A stretch of DNA of 64,000 bases from Siphonodentalium dalli. Taxonomy: Eukaryota; Mollusca; Scaphopoda; Gadilida; Siphonodentaliidae. Made by a program: the position numbers and the translations under genes. The stretch is taken from assembly GCA_032622095.1 (NCBI GenBank), contig CP136069.1, positions 16,104,450 to 16,168,449 of the forward strand, written 5' to 3'. The notes beneath the pieces are model-generated. The model had not been told where the DNA came from. It made no database searches and worked only from the letters and a program-made list of their open reading frames with translations. Shown here piece by piece: positions 1-11,467 of this stretch (positions are counted from its first letter, which is position 1; each line of letters opens with the position of its first letter).

Positions 1-286
1 GTTATCAGTATCCCTTCAGGTTAGTTAATACAATCATTAATAATTATACACATTGTGGGGGGAGGTAAGGCAACCTTCCCTGTATATAACATCTCCCTGA
101 CAGTTATCAGTATCCCTCCAGGTTAGTTAATACAATCATTAATAATTATACACATTGTGGGGGGAGGTAAGGCAACCTTCCCTGTATATAACATCTCCCT
201 GACAGTTATCAGTATCCCTCCAGGTTAGTTAATACAATCATTAATAATTATACACATTGTGGGGGGAGGGTAAGGCAACCTTCCCT
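1..286. repeat. Tandem repeat, 102-bp unit, about 2.8 copies
   Basis: Units begin at 1, 103 and 205, each with GTTATCAGTATCCCT, so the period is exactly 102 bp. Copies are nearly identical; the third has one extra G in its G-run and ends near 286. The array may extend left of the window. No coding potential is seen. Such a young satellite-like array may be the internal part of a larger element, but nothing here shows that. Confidence 0.93.
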
Positions 287-352
287 GTATTATTCCCACA
301 TATATTATTGAGGGCAGCAAAGAAAGGAAGGTGATGAGGGCTTATGTTAGCT

Positions 353-426
353 TTAACCCTTTCTATACTAAATGGATTCTCCCAGTCAGTTAAAAAGTGT
401 ACTTTGGAATGGTCTACTATTCATTT
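353..426 (+). repeat. Terminal fragment of a TTAACCCTTT-type element
   Basis: This copy starts TTAACCCTTTCTATACT. A 33-base stretch (363-395) is identical at 60058-60090, and a longer diverged inverted copy lies at 55163-55229, ending GGATTAA. The TTAACCC start resembles the ends of the other TTAA elements in the window. Only one end is present at each place, so these are read as broken element termini. Confidence 0.6.
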
Positions 427-429
427 GGA

Positions 430-2815
430 GGGATGCTAAGGTGATAAAAGCAGTTGACAGATAATAAGTACAGAAGGAACCCTAGAATAGGGAGGAATAC
501 ATTAAACCTGTTACTTTGTAATGCTCATGGCACTGTATCATGGCTAGATCACTGTCTTCGCACTGCATCTGCAGATGCTGCTATTGACTCAATGGAAATA
601 AATTACGATCATATTACCTCAGACCACTTCCCATTGACACTGACTATAAAGTGTGCAAATCTTACAAAATAGTCCACCAGTCACCAGGGCAACTCTCGTA
701 AAAGTGTTGAATGGAAGCTTACCGACAAAACACAGCTGGGTAATTTATTTCACATGAGTAGAGATCGTCTTAACAATGTTAATCTGGAATCTTTATGTTC
801 TGATTGTGGACAACAGTGTTCGTCAGAGACTCACAAAGCTGCCATTGATAAATGCTATAAGGAAATAATTTCTGCACTTATCACATCTGCTGGTGAATGT
901 TTTCGACCCCGTGATGAGAACAAACCCAATGGACATTCTAATATGCCTGGATGGAACGCTTATGTGAAAAGATACACAATGAAGCTAGATATCATTTTCA
1001 TATATGGAGATGTCATGGCCGACCTCGAAACGGCTACATATTTGGTAATATGTACCGCAGCCGTTCAAAGTTTAAGTATGCTTTTCGTAAATGCAAGCGG
1101 GACGTAGAACAGTTCAAAGCAGACAAAATCGCAGATGACTTTAATGACAGAAAATTTGGTGACTTCTGGAGAAAGCTTTCTGCAGAGAACAAATCCAGCG
1201 GCATGGCTAATTCTGTAGGAGGCGTATCTAATGAGACATCAATCGCTGATATGTGGTTCGATCATTTCAGCAATTTACTTGGATGCAAAGAACGCACAAG
1301 CTCTTCATTTCGGAACCGATAACTCCAATGGTTGATGCAGAAATACTGGATATATATGTATGTAATGACGACATTCAGTGCGCGATCAACAAACTAGCCC
1401 CAGGGACAGCATGTGGGGCGGATGGTGTGAGTCCCCATCACTTGAAGTTGTGACATACGGATGTGTGCAAATGTCTAACCACTCTATTCAATGCTATGAT
1501 CACTCACGGACATCTACCACTAGATTTGTTAGAAGTGACAATGGTTCCTATAGTGAAAAATAGATCAGGTAACATTTCCGACAAGGACAACTACAGACCT
1601 ATCGCATTGTCCTGCGTTATATCGAAAGTTTTGGAACTCACATTATTAAAAAAGATCAATACAAATCTGGAAACCACAGACAACCAATTTGGCTTTAAAG
1701 AAAAACGCTCTGAAAGAATGCATAAGACATTATGCTTCAAAAAATACCCCTGTGTACATCGCCTGTCTAGATGCGAGTAAGGCATTTGACAGAGTCAATC
1801 ATTCCGTTTTATTCGAACAGTTAAAGAAAAGAGCAGTTCCAACCAGTGTTATTAGACTCCTGAAGACATGGGTTTGTAACGAGACATTTCGTTTTCGTTG
1901 GGGTTCATCGTACTCCGAACGTTTTCGTCCCACAAGTGGAGTCCGACAAGGGAGTCTGCTAAGTCCTTATCTATGCAATGTATACATCAACGAAATGAGT
2001 AACAAATTGAACAATTATAAAATAAGATGTAATATTGGTTCATACAACTGTGAACCACCTGTGTTATGCCGATGACATGTGCATAATATCCCCATCATTG
2101 ATGGGTCTCAGGCGTCTCCTTGATATATGTGAGTCTGAAGCTGCTAAAATAGACTTAGTTTATAATGCTTCAAAAACAGTTGCCATGGCTTTCATTCCTA
2201 AGACCATGCCCATTAGATCTTTTCCGAAACTATTCCTTAGTGGTAAGGAGCTCACATTTGTATCTTCTTGCAAATATCTCGGACATGTTCTTACTGATGA
2301 CCTTTCAGATGATGGAGATATTGAACGACAATACCGTGCTATCTGTATACGGTCTAATATGATAATTAGGAAATTTTCTAAATGTTCTTATCAAGTCAAA
2401 ATGATTTTATTTCAGCATTATATTTCTCCGTTATACTGTGCCCATCGTTGGGTGCAATTCACCAAACGCTGTTTTAATAAATTAACTGTGTGTTATAACA
2501 ATGCATATATGATGTTAATGGGCTATCAAAGAAGATGTAGTGCAAGTGGGATGTTTGTCAATGATCGAATGCTGTCGCTAGGGATGTTGAGGAGAAAGTG
2601 TGTTTTCAGTTTTCGCGAGAGAATGAAAGATATGAACAATTCAATCATTTATATGTTTTTCAATTCAGATTTAAAATACTTTTCCAAAATATTTCATTGT
2701 TGGAACGAAATATTGTATACTATATGATTGATTAATGATTAATGATTTATACATGTATAACATACTCATATATGGACCAACAGAGTCTGAAATAAAGATA
2801 TAATAATAATAATAA
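430..2815 (+). mobile_element. Degraded LINE (non-LTR retrotransposon), 5' truncated
   Basis: The element holds the end of an apurinic-like endonuclease followed by a reverse transcriptase, in that order. It finishes with AATAAAG at 2791 and a short ATA-repeat tail to about 2815, the usual kind of 3' end for this class. The left limit is uncertain because a TTAA-element fragment abuts it near 426. The clade cannot be set safely; motifs suit the Jockey/CR1/L2 group. Confidence 0.85.
454..2727 (+). pseudogene. LINE endonuclease-reverse transcriptase pseudogene
   Basis: Endonuclease remains are at 454-672, with the C-terminal SDHFPL motif of the EEP fold. An in-frame TAG at 670-672 follows, then the linker continues in the same frame. 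Reverse transcriptase blocks then appear: GADGVSPHHLK, DNYRPIALS, NQFGF, LDASKAFDRVNH, GVRQGSLLSPYLCNVYIN and the catalytic CYADDM near 2065. They lie in different frames, with shifts near 965, 1300, 1700 and 2040 and a TGA at 1451. The last open part runs to 2727. It is therefore a dead copy. The protein would have copied element RNA at nicked target DNA. Confidence 0.88.
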
Positions 2816-3059
2816 ATGACATTCCAGATACAGACGCTGGAGTGTTTTATATGTATATCAAACAGACAAATGTTGATTAGGAGGACAAGGTCAATGGGCA
2901 GTTATGATGCACGTTGATAATGTGTTGTGATTTCTAGAGAGGTGGAGACAATAACACTCAAGCATCAAAATTAAGTCAAATCAAATCCCGATCGGGTGAT
3001 TACTAGTTCTAGTAGGTTGGGTCTTGTAATGCTCTTTTTGCCGACTAGTCAACGGATTA

Positions 3060-3362
3060 CCCAACGAGTTCTCCCGAAAACCATTCACTTTCTGCTTATA
3101 ATATAACTTGTTCTAGGTAGATTGGTTAGAATCGCCTAATTTTGAGTCGATAATTAATGTGCTGAACATGACAGCGTTTTAGCCACTTTATCATATTGAG
3201 GCGATTCTAAGCAGATTGTGTGCGGACAATTACACAAATAAGCCAACTCAGGACTTTTCAGGTAAACGCTCTGTAACTTGTATATTACTGTGTCCCGCGT
3301 CACAAAACAAAACCGGTGTGAGTCCATTATCTGCATATTTGAGAATAAAATAATCACATTAT
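3060..3362 (+). repeat. Interspersed repeat family A, copy 1
   Basis: This copy shares blocks such as GCGATTCTAAGCAGA, TGTGCGGACAAT and CACAAATAAGCCAACTC with copies near 11.3, 17.1, 21.6 and 58.9 kb. Block order is the same in every copy: the GCGATTCTAAGCAGA block, then the AAGCCAACTC block, then a GCGCCA...AACGGGTA block. No reading frame is conserved. The family looks like an old nonautonomous element whose true ends are not clear. Confidence 0.75.
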
Positions 3363-3364
3363 GT

Positions 3365-4233
3365 ACAATATATTACATGCGTTGCTTTTTTCAATGTAAT
3401 AAATTTTCCGTCTTGCAGAAAATCAAAAGGTTCCCAGGTTTTTAACTGGTGGAATATTATGGGAATTTATAGGCGGAGTCAGAGTAGAGCTTTGTGGCAT
3501 GACCTACATCAAAATATGTTATCAAATTTGACTCATATAGCAATATAAGTTTAGGATTGCAAACTATGTGTATAGCGTATCTGCTCATGCAGTAGCATCG
3601 TTTTCGTGTCAAAATTAAAACGTTGAACCCTTCAAATGAATTCGTACAAAACAACAGTATTTGCGATTGCCACAAGCCAAAACAAAAACCACAAGATAGT
3701 TGTAAAATCATATTGAAGGAACATGTCCATAATTGAGCAAAGCTCGCATGCGAATGGGTCAACTGTGACATAACACTAGTCGGCAGCCGCCACTTGGAGA
3801 CGCCTTCACTCGATAAAGCTGGTTTAGCTGGATCACCGAATTTGATGGTTTAGTTGCCGGTTTAAGCTATAAAACGCAAACAAAATATCGAAATTGACAA
3901 AAACCTATCCCCACACGCTTTATAGGTGCGAGTGCTTCTCGCTTATAAATTTCCAATCAAAATATGGTCGCTGTCGTAATTATTGATTTTCGCAATCAAT
4001 AAAACGAGGCGGTCCGCATTAGGAATATACGATTAATTATCTCGACGATACAGAGGCACTACTGCTAAACCACTGGTCTGGCTGGACCATGTTTAAACCA
4101 GAGATGACGAATGCGTCACTTTGACCTGCGGTCGCGGGTTTAAACCACGGATTTAGGTGACTCGCGGTGGTTTAAACCTAGAGGTTTACGTAGACCAGGT
4201 TTAAAGCTGAGATGACGAATCGGGCCAGGGTCG
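3365..4233 (-). repeat. Inverted copy of a 0.9-kb composite repeat
   Basis: The whole segment matches 18412-19385 in reverse orientation. It joins two parts: a non-coding block (3365-3790) and a foldback element (about 3800-4233) rich in GGTTTAAACC, whose outer end reads GATGACGAATCGGGCC. Both parts and their junction are shared, so the composite existed before the two copies separated. This copy has lost one foldback terminus. Confidence 0.8.
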
Positions 4234-4662
4234 TCATAGTATCCCCCAGCCTGTTCTCCTGAAAATAGGTTTACATTTAACGTATTTCAAAAACCCAAAT
4301 ACGCCCCTATCGGCGTTATTTGAATCTGAATTACGCTCTAGAGCAATTCCATCAAAATGAGTACATGGTATCTAAAAATTGAATCATTTGAACAGGGTCT
4401 TTCTTACCTTTTTTTTTTAAAGTAGGGTGTCTGAAGAGCGCAATTTTACTACATTTGTTCTCTGTATGTGTTTTGTTCCAAAATTACATATGGGGTAACA
4501 TAGGGCATTATTTAATATGTTAACATAATAACAATGGATATATAATGTCAAGTTAATGTTTGATTTTACAAATAATGATGCTGATTGTTAGAAAAAAATG
4601 ACAAGTTTGACAGTTATCTCTTTTTGTTGAAGAAATTTTACTTATCGTTCACCGAACTTGCA

Positions 4663-4880
4663 TGTCCCGTTAGGCACGAAATTGTCCACTTTTTTTACGA
4701 AAAAGGTGATAACTTCTATATCGGTGAGATATATATTTTCCCTCTTTATAAATTATCTCTATATATGGCGACATCTTAGTACATCAAGGGAAAACGGGTC
4801 ATGGTAAACATAATTTTATCGCGATTAGTTAGTTAGTCGCGAAATTGACGTCACCGTAATTGTCCCGTCAGTCACGATTT
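4663..4880 (+). other. Left subterminal motif group of the candidate transposon
   Basis: Two sites are seen: TGTCCCGTTAGGCACGAA at 4663 and TGTCCCGTCAGTCACGAT at 4861. They match the right-hand group in sequence and strand. Repeated subterminal motifs often bind the transposase, but binding is inferred here. Confidence 0.6.
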
Positions 4881-5573
4881 TTGAAAGGCTTAAAAAAAAA
4901 AATTGTATTTGATCTGTTTGGCTGTTATTGATATCACAGAAGAAACATTTTATGTACTGCAGATTTAATTATTATTTTAGTTAATAATAATTATTCATTA
5001 ATGTGGTCATGTGACTAAGTTTATGTCACTTCCTGTACCATAAAAAGTTTGATCTCACCAAATTTTAAACAGCAAGAACTTATGCAGTGATTACACAACT
5101 AAATATAAGCAAGGTAAGTTCATTAATTGGCATCCATTCTCAAGTAATAATTGTACCTAATAGCATAACTATATCCAGGTTATTCTGAGCTATTGTGACA
5201 AATTCAAAGTCAATATGAATTATTTTTTAATTTGAATAAATTTCTATTCTGAGCATAGATTTTAGGTTATAGTTATTATTATGTCATAAGTGGTATCTTA
5301 AGATGTCGATAAGGATAAGCTATGTGTGTTTATTTCCTTTGAACATAATTAATTCTGGTTTCATTGCAGTGGGGTGGCACCAAAAAAGTTTTTTTTAAAT
5401 GGCAAAAACAATGTTTTACATATTGCTTTAATATTTGTGCAGACCACCCAGAAATAAGGCATTTTACAGCCTGGTATAGTCATAATAGTGTTTCTTTCAA
5501 TGTTATTTTATATAGTTATTGGCAGTTAGAGAAGAACAGATCTTCCCAATTCATGATCAGATATTTGAAAATA

Positions 5574-5818
5574 ACGCCCGGGGCCCATGTTGAATTTTCA
5601 AAATGAGATATAAAACCAGATAAATTGACGGGGACGCCGGAGGCCCTTGTCAAATTTTCAAAATGAGATGTATTTAAAATCGGATAAATTGACCGGAACG
5701 CCGGAGGTCCACATGTGTTAAATTTTCAAAATGAAATATAAAATCCGAAAAATTGACGGGGACGCCGGAGGCCCTCGTCAAGTTTTCAAAATGAGATATA
5801 AAATCCGATAAATTGATT
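5574..5818. repeat. Minisatellite, four units of 57-64 bp
   Basis: Units start at 5574, 5634, 5698 and 5762, each with ACGCCGGAGGCCC or a variant, then TTTTCAAAATGAGATATAAA. The array ends about 40 bp before the transposase start. GC-rich and AT-rich halves alternate in each unit. It lies in what would be the leader or first intron of the transposase-like gene. Confidence 0.9.
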
Positions 5819-5860
5819 GTAACACTTGACTAATCTCTTGATTATGTTTATATTTTTCAG

Positions 5861-7891
5861 ATGCCGCTGACAGCAGCAGAGCGTCAACGAAAAAGAACAG
5901 ACAAGCTGAAAAACAATGAGAACTATGTGAAATACCTGGACTCCCAGAAGGAGCTAATGAGAAAAAGAAGAGCAGTAACCAACCACTACTACAAGACCAA
6001 AAAAGAGTCAATGAACGCATGCGAAAAGCCATTTATCGAAAGAAGGCCGTAATAGAATCGATAACACCGGGGATGAACTCACCATCATCGACCGCCTTTA
6101 GCAACAACTCTTCATTAAATAGAGCGGTCCGTCGCGCAAAACAAAAGTTACCAGAAAGTCCAAGTAAGAAAAGAACTGTTATCAAGAAGCTGGCATTTGA
6201 AGAAATGACCCAGAAGAACTTCTTCAGGGATGGTGCCACAGTCCAGCATGCTGCATCCATCCCCCGAGAGACCATAAACATGGTTGAATTATTTTATGAA
6301 CGAGACGACATATCCCGTCAAGCTCCGGGTCTGCGAGATGTCATCACAGTGAGAATTGGTGCTGAGAAGAACAAGCTACAAAAGAGACATCTCCAAATGT
6401 CAGTAATGCAGGTGTACGCGTTATTCCAAAAGGAATATCCAGAAACAAAAGTTGGAAAAAGTGTGTTTGCAGAGTCGCGCCCAAAACACGTTCTTCTAAG
6501 TGCCCAGATGCCAAGGAATGTGTGCACATGTATCACACATCAAAACCTATTTCTAATGTTAGAAGGGCTTCACAAGTACAACAAATTGTACAAATTGTAC
6601 AGTAACGATTTCGCGCCAGAACTGGTATGCAACGGATATGACAAGGAAAACTGCTGGCTGAACCAATGTGACATCTGTAAGGATGCCACATTATTCCGAA
6701 CCAACTACCCTCTATAAAGTGAAAGTGATGAGTCTGGTGATGATCCCACTCTGACAGAGGTGAAGTTTAACAGATGGTAGAAGGTACTAAATACAGATGG
6801 TAAAGAAAGGTTGGTCAAAGTCGAGCACGCGTCAACTGTCGCGGAACTGTACGCAGATTTTTGCGATTTCCTGCCGATTTTCTTGCTCCATCATTACATA
6901 AGGAAAAAACAAGAACAATTCAAGGAAAATACAAAGCAGCTTCTACCAACAGATAAATCGGTGGGTATGCTACAGATTGACTTTGCCGAAAACTATTCTA
7001 CCCAATGGCAAGACGAAGTCCAATCCGCTCATTGGCATAAGAACCAAATCACAATCTTCACTGCCGTATACTGGCACGGTACCGATAAGAAATCCGGAGT
7101 CGTTGTATCCGACGATACAGATCACAACAAGAACGCTGTCCTTGTGTTTCTCGACCGCCTGATTGCCAGTCTTGTGGACACCGAAGTAAGGACATTGCAC
7201 ATTTGGTCGGATGGACCCTCGTCCCAGTTCAAGAATCGATGCATTGCCGCCGGAATTTCCTTACTAGAATCACTCCATGATATAACAATCATAATGGAAC
7301 TTTGCTCCCTCATCACATGGAAAAGGGCCGGTTGATGCAGTTGGCGGAACTATTAAACGACTCGTTACCAACAAAGTGTATCAAAGAAAGGTTACAGTAC
7401 AGGATTCGGTCAGTTTTGATAATGCGGCAAAGGATGACACATCGGTGCTCATCTTTCACATACCAGGTGAAGAGATCAAGAAGGTATTCCACCAGAAAGG
7501 ATTCGATGCTCTTATTTCCAATGCTCCCCTTCAGCCAAGAATCTTCTCAAAGCATCAACTGTTCAATGTTCGTGGAACAACAGTCATGAACATGTATTCT
7601 GAGCATCCCGCATCAGTAGTTATTGTTTCAGGCGCGTTCATCACCATTCCATATCAGTTCCAATCGGAAAAGGGACTGATTAGTAAGCTCCTACCAGCAG
7701 TTGTTACGGCTGTCAGTTCGGGTCGTTTGTCCGTTACCTATGCAAAGGCCATCTCTAAAAGGCGCATTAGACTTGTTGATTCTGACACTGCTCAAACCAA
7801 GAAAGAGCTTGTAGTGGACATCTTATCACAACCAACACTAAAGAGAGGGGTCTATGAGTTTTGTGAGGATATTAATGTCGACATCTTTTAA
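5861..7891 (+). pseudogene. Transposase-like gene, unclassified DDE-type family, broken
   Basis: The start MPLTAAERQRKR at 5861 opens a basic N-terminus. ATG directly follows TATTTTTCAG, so it may also be a splice acceptor. The frame shifts near 6000; 6019-6717 then encodes a Cys-containing middle (VCTCITHQN, QCDICKD). A stop at 6715 and an in-frame TAG at 6778-6780 follow. The core at 6811-7330 carries DFAENY, VQSAHWHKNQITIF and IWSDGPSSQFKNR. Near 7295 one extra base shifts the frame; the next frame then reads SSHGKGPVDAVGGTIKRLV and stays open to 7891. I recognise this core from many uncharacterised invertebrate proteins and read it as an RNase H-fold transposase. The catalytic role of the D residues is inferred. 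Four lesions make this copy inactive. Confidence 0.7.
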
Positions 7892-7897
7892 ATTTCA

Positions 7898-8155
7898 TTA
7901 AAGGGACACATAATCTTTAGCTTTCTCTAACTATTTATATCACATATATCCGATACAAATTATTCTATACATTTTATCTAACATGAAAGAACTGTATTTC
8001 CATAGTCAATTATATATATAATTATATAGTCTAAGTAGCTCTAGTTATCATTACATTAATACATATAAGAATCAAACTATGACATGTTTTCTTTTTCACC
8101 TTCTAAATGTTCACATTCGCTCAGCTGATATGTTAAAGTTTTTGTGTCTCTTTAA
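7898..8155. mobile_element. TTAA MITE, 258 bp, TTAAAGGGACACA ends
   Basis: The left end reads TTAAAGGGACACATAAT; the right end is the complement of TTAAAGAGACACAAAA. TTAA is present at both edges, as expected for a TTAA target duplication. It begins seven bases after the stop codon of the transposase-like gene. TTAA duplications are known for piggyBac and Kolobok elements; the AG-start fits Kolobok better, but that is only a guess. Confidence 0.65.
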
Positions 8156-8260
8156 TAGTGAACACAGTTCATTATCACCGGCATATTCTGTCTCATGTTC
8201 TGGACCACGTTAGAGTTGCACATAGATGTACATGTATTTTTCAAAGAGTTTTATTACTGT

Positions 8261-8440
8261 TTAAAGCTAGGAACACATCCATGCATATGCATATATTTAA
8301 ATCAAGTAATCAATGCACTGGCATGTACACATACATGCGTCGAACGGTGCGCGGGCGTTCGACATATAAATGTGCACATGCCAGTGCATTATGACTTGAT
8401 TTAAATGTACGCATACGTATGAATGTGTTCCTAGCTTAAA
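8261..8440. mobile_element. Foldback MITE, 180 bp, almost fully palindromic
   Basis: The left arm begins TTAAAGCTAGGAACACATCC and the right arm ends GTGTTCCTAGCTTAAA. The inner arms also pair (AATGCACTGGCATGT with ACATGCCAGTGCATT, and GTCGAACG with CGTTCGAC). The whole element can fold into one long hairpin around GTGCGCGGG. A TTAA is present at both ends within a base or two. No coding capacity. Confidence 0.85.
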
Positions 8441-9600
8441 ATGGATGGGGTAAAATTAGTTATACATTGTTATTACTGGTCAGTGAGTGCACAATCTATG
8501 GATACAAGGTATCACTTGTAAGCTACATCCATGTACTTGCGGGTATTCGGGATCCAAATATAAAATCATAAATGTGTGGGGTCCTAGACTCCTTGTGTTT
8601 GGGGCTTTATTACAAATCAATATATCATTAGCCAGTTATCGTATTGCTAGAAAATTTAATAAACTTAAATTTAAGTAAAGAGATCTACACATTAATTTGT
8701 GGTAATATAATGGTAAAAAATGTATATTAGTACATACGTCATGTATTATCACTATTATGATGTATTGAAATGTATTTCTTTCAATAATCACTCAGTTTGG
8801 GGACCGGAAATTTAAATGTGTTAAACTGATACTAAATTGATATCCTATGGTATTACATAAATTATGTTGAAATTAATTGTTGAATGTTAGTTTGAATAGT
8901 TTCTTTGTATAGTAATGTTTGAGTATTTATCAATTGAATTATTATATTAATCACACACAAAGTGGTAAAGATTAACATGATGAAAATGTCTATTATTATT
9001 ATATATATATATTATATATTAAATTTATAATCAGAATTTATTGAGATGTTTTGCTAAATTTGGCTCGATGCATCTAATTCTTAAAATTTAGTATAAACTT
9101 ATCACCCTAGGTAGATCATTAACACAATACATAATCAACCATTATTAGAGCATTTGTATGGATAAGCGCTATATAAAATAAATTATTAAAATTATTAACC
9201 ACAATTCAAATGGAATCAATTCTCATCTTGCCTGAAGTATTAATTTGCAAAACATTAAAAGCTCAATATATGTTATCTGCAGAGACCCCGAATTGCTCAT
9301 TTTATATATGAAGTCAATCAGTATAAAGTCATATATCCAAGTCATAATGTTTAACATGGTACGGTCTACCATATTCATCATCGGTACATAATAAGGTATA
9401 TCTTTGCCAACTGTTTTCAGTGGAATGCGCCATACTTATGATATAGGCCGACTGAATCAACATTTAAATCTAAATGTTTTTATTATCTACAGATTGTTTC
9501 ATGTTTGTGTTACAAATTAAATTATTTCTGTTTAAATTATTGTTTTCTTCATCTATATGCAAACTTCGACCACAAATTCCTCCAAAAAAAAAAGGCTGAC
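8441..9600. other. AT-rich stretch without a gene; SINE/LINE-type tail at 9140-9199
   Basis: No supported reading frame or RNA gene is seen. At 9163-9190 the sequence AAGCGCTATATAAAATAAAT followed by ATTATTA units looks like the conserved 3' tail shared by many L2-type LINEs and SINEs of animals. The body of that element is not recognisable. Confidence 0.5.
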
Positions 9601-9608
9601 GAACATTT

Positions 9609-10000
9609 TGTCCCGTTAGTCACGATTTTGCATGTCCCGTTAGTCACGCCACATTTTTAAATTAAAAAACAGCTTTTGGTACATTATCTAATTCAGCCTA
9701 TATAGTAGGGGAGTAAGCTTTCCTTCAATTTACAAAAAATAATTTTTTGTTCATTTGCAGCCAGTTAGATAAACTTTTACTTCCCCAACGAGACGTTAAA
9801 TTTCATGTCCACCTTTTGTCCCATTAGTCACGGCCTGTTTTTAGACCGTATCTAGCCAATGGTTGAAGGCAAAACCAATAATCTGCCATTTGTAAAATAT
9901 ATACCCAATGCACTATCCATACTATCAAGAAAAGTTTTCATTTGTGTAATAGTAAGTTCTAGGCATTCCAAAAAAGGCAATCGGTTGTCCCGTTAGTCAC
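9609..10000 (+). other. Right subterminal motif group of the candidate transposon
   Basis: Four sites on the plus strand: TGTCCCGTTAGTCACG at 9609 and 9633, TGTCCCATTAGTCACG at 9817 and TGTCCCGTTAGTCAC at 9986. The last one lies two bases inside the proposed terminal repeat at 10002. Confidence 0.65.
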
Positions 10001-10395
10001 TATGGAATTGCTCTCAATGTGAACGTAAGTGAGGCACTAAAACAGTCGTATATGAGCGTATTCATATTACAAATACGTCCGCATCGGGCGCAGTTGGTGC
10101 ATACCCTTACGAAAACATGCCCATATTTGCCTCTTTTTTTTAATTTAATCTAGTTTTTTTTTCATAGACACGAATTTCCAGATTCACGCTCTTTATAATG
10201 TGGTTTAACTGCGGCCCGCGCCATTCAACGGAATAACGGGTATACGATCGTTATGGACTTATTGCAGAATCGACTGTTTTCGTGCCCCATTCACATTCAT
10301 ATAGGGCGTACTTCAGATTCAAATAACGTCAATATACCTCGATTTCTTGAGTTTTTTAAATTATGTCTTCATGGATATCCCAAGATTTCTTCTAT

Positions 10396-11120
10396 ATTAA
10401 TCCCTAGCAATTTAAGTTGTTAACCCTGTGTATATGTTTGTCATTAAGCTTGAGTTCGGGTAGAGAGGTTGCAGATTTACGTAAACCTGTATTTACAAAA
10501 AATATATAATTTGTGTTGTCCAAATTCAGTGAAAATTTGTTGGCAAGGAACCCGTTGTTCAATTTATCAAGTTTTGTATTAACCAATCGGTATACCTGAT
10601 TCACATCTTTGTCAGAATAAAATACATTTGCATTATTAGCGAATAGTATTTTAGTTCTTTGCGAACATTTGATAGGTCGATCAAATATAGAAGGAAGATG
10701 AGGGGGTCCAATATTTATCCATGTGGAACCCCACAAGTTATATTAGTTTGACTAGACATTTGGCATTCAAACTCAACTGATTGCTGTATGGTTGCCATGG
10801 ATCTACGGAACCAATTCGGCGCAACCACTTGCCATCCATAGTATTAGAGTTTGTTTAATAACATAGCTGTATGTTGTATCAAATGCCTTTGATAATTCCA
10901 GGAGGTATGGCCTTTTGTATCAAGTCTGTCAAAGCAAGGATAGTAGAATGATTTTTCCGAAAGCCATATCGACTACTGTATAAGATTATATACTCGGTTG
11001 AGTAATCAATCAATGTATAATAACATTTGTTTTTCGAAAATTGTGTAAACATAGGTAATAAGGAAACTGGTCTGTAATTATTTCAAAGTGTTGGGCCTTT
11101 GAATTTGAAAATGGGACTTA
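10396..11120 (-). pseudogene. LINE reverse transcriptase fragment
   Basis: Read on the minus strand from 11120 downwards, the conserved blocks come in the correct order but in shifted frames: NNYRPVSLLP, RYGFRKNHSTI and LELSKAFDT. The palm motif is then degraded to FANNANVFYSDKD where FADD is expected. Both catalytic aspartates of that motif are lost as N-N. The longest open piece is 10404-10736. No terminus is visible. The style matches the larger remnant at 14.1-16.6 kb. Confidence 0.8.
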
Positions 11121-11467
11121 CTTTGCTATCGTCAAAAGATCTTGGAATTCTCTATTAGCCATTAGAGAGATTGCATATATGAGTGAGTGTGATGTGAGTT
11201 CGCCGTCCTTGTACACAATAATCTGTTTACAATCGATCAGATGGCAGACCGGCCTGTTATCCAGAAAACCGCACATTTTTTGCTTAGAATAGAACTTATT
11301 TCATGCATATAATCTGCTTAGAATCGCCTCATTCTGAATCCTTATATTGTGCTGAAAATTGGAGAGTTTTAGTCGCATTATCGACTCACAATGAGGCGAT
11401 TCTAAGCAGAATATGTGCGGACAATGACACAAGTAAGCCAACTCACGACTGTTTTGGTGTACGCTCT

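Larger units (their letters stand above)
4340..10014 (+). mobile_element. Candidate DNA transposon around the transposase-like pseudogene
   Basis: AGAGCAATTCCAT at 4340-4352 has its perfect complement at 10002-10014. Inside each end are copies of TGTCCCGTTAGTCACG or close variants (4663, 4861; 9609, 9633, 9817, 9986). The transposase-like gene 5861-7891 lies between. I see no convincing target-site duplication, and a 13-bp inverted repeat is short, so the exact limits are inferred. The pairing of subterminal motifs on both flanks is the main support. Later MITEs sit at 7898-8155 and 8261-8440. Confidence 0.55.

Noticed and set aside
2165-2362. 65-residue plus-strand frame
   Set aside because: Alternative frame within the LINE reverse transcriptase.
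3457-3771. Minus-strand open frame similar to the translated plus strand at 18940-19281, which might suggest a conserved gene
   Set aside because: The two regions are inverted copies of one repeat. The plus-strand copy needs a frame change to follow the same protein, and no domain is recognisable, so DNA identity explains the similarity.
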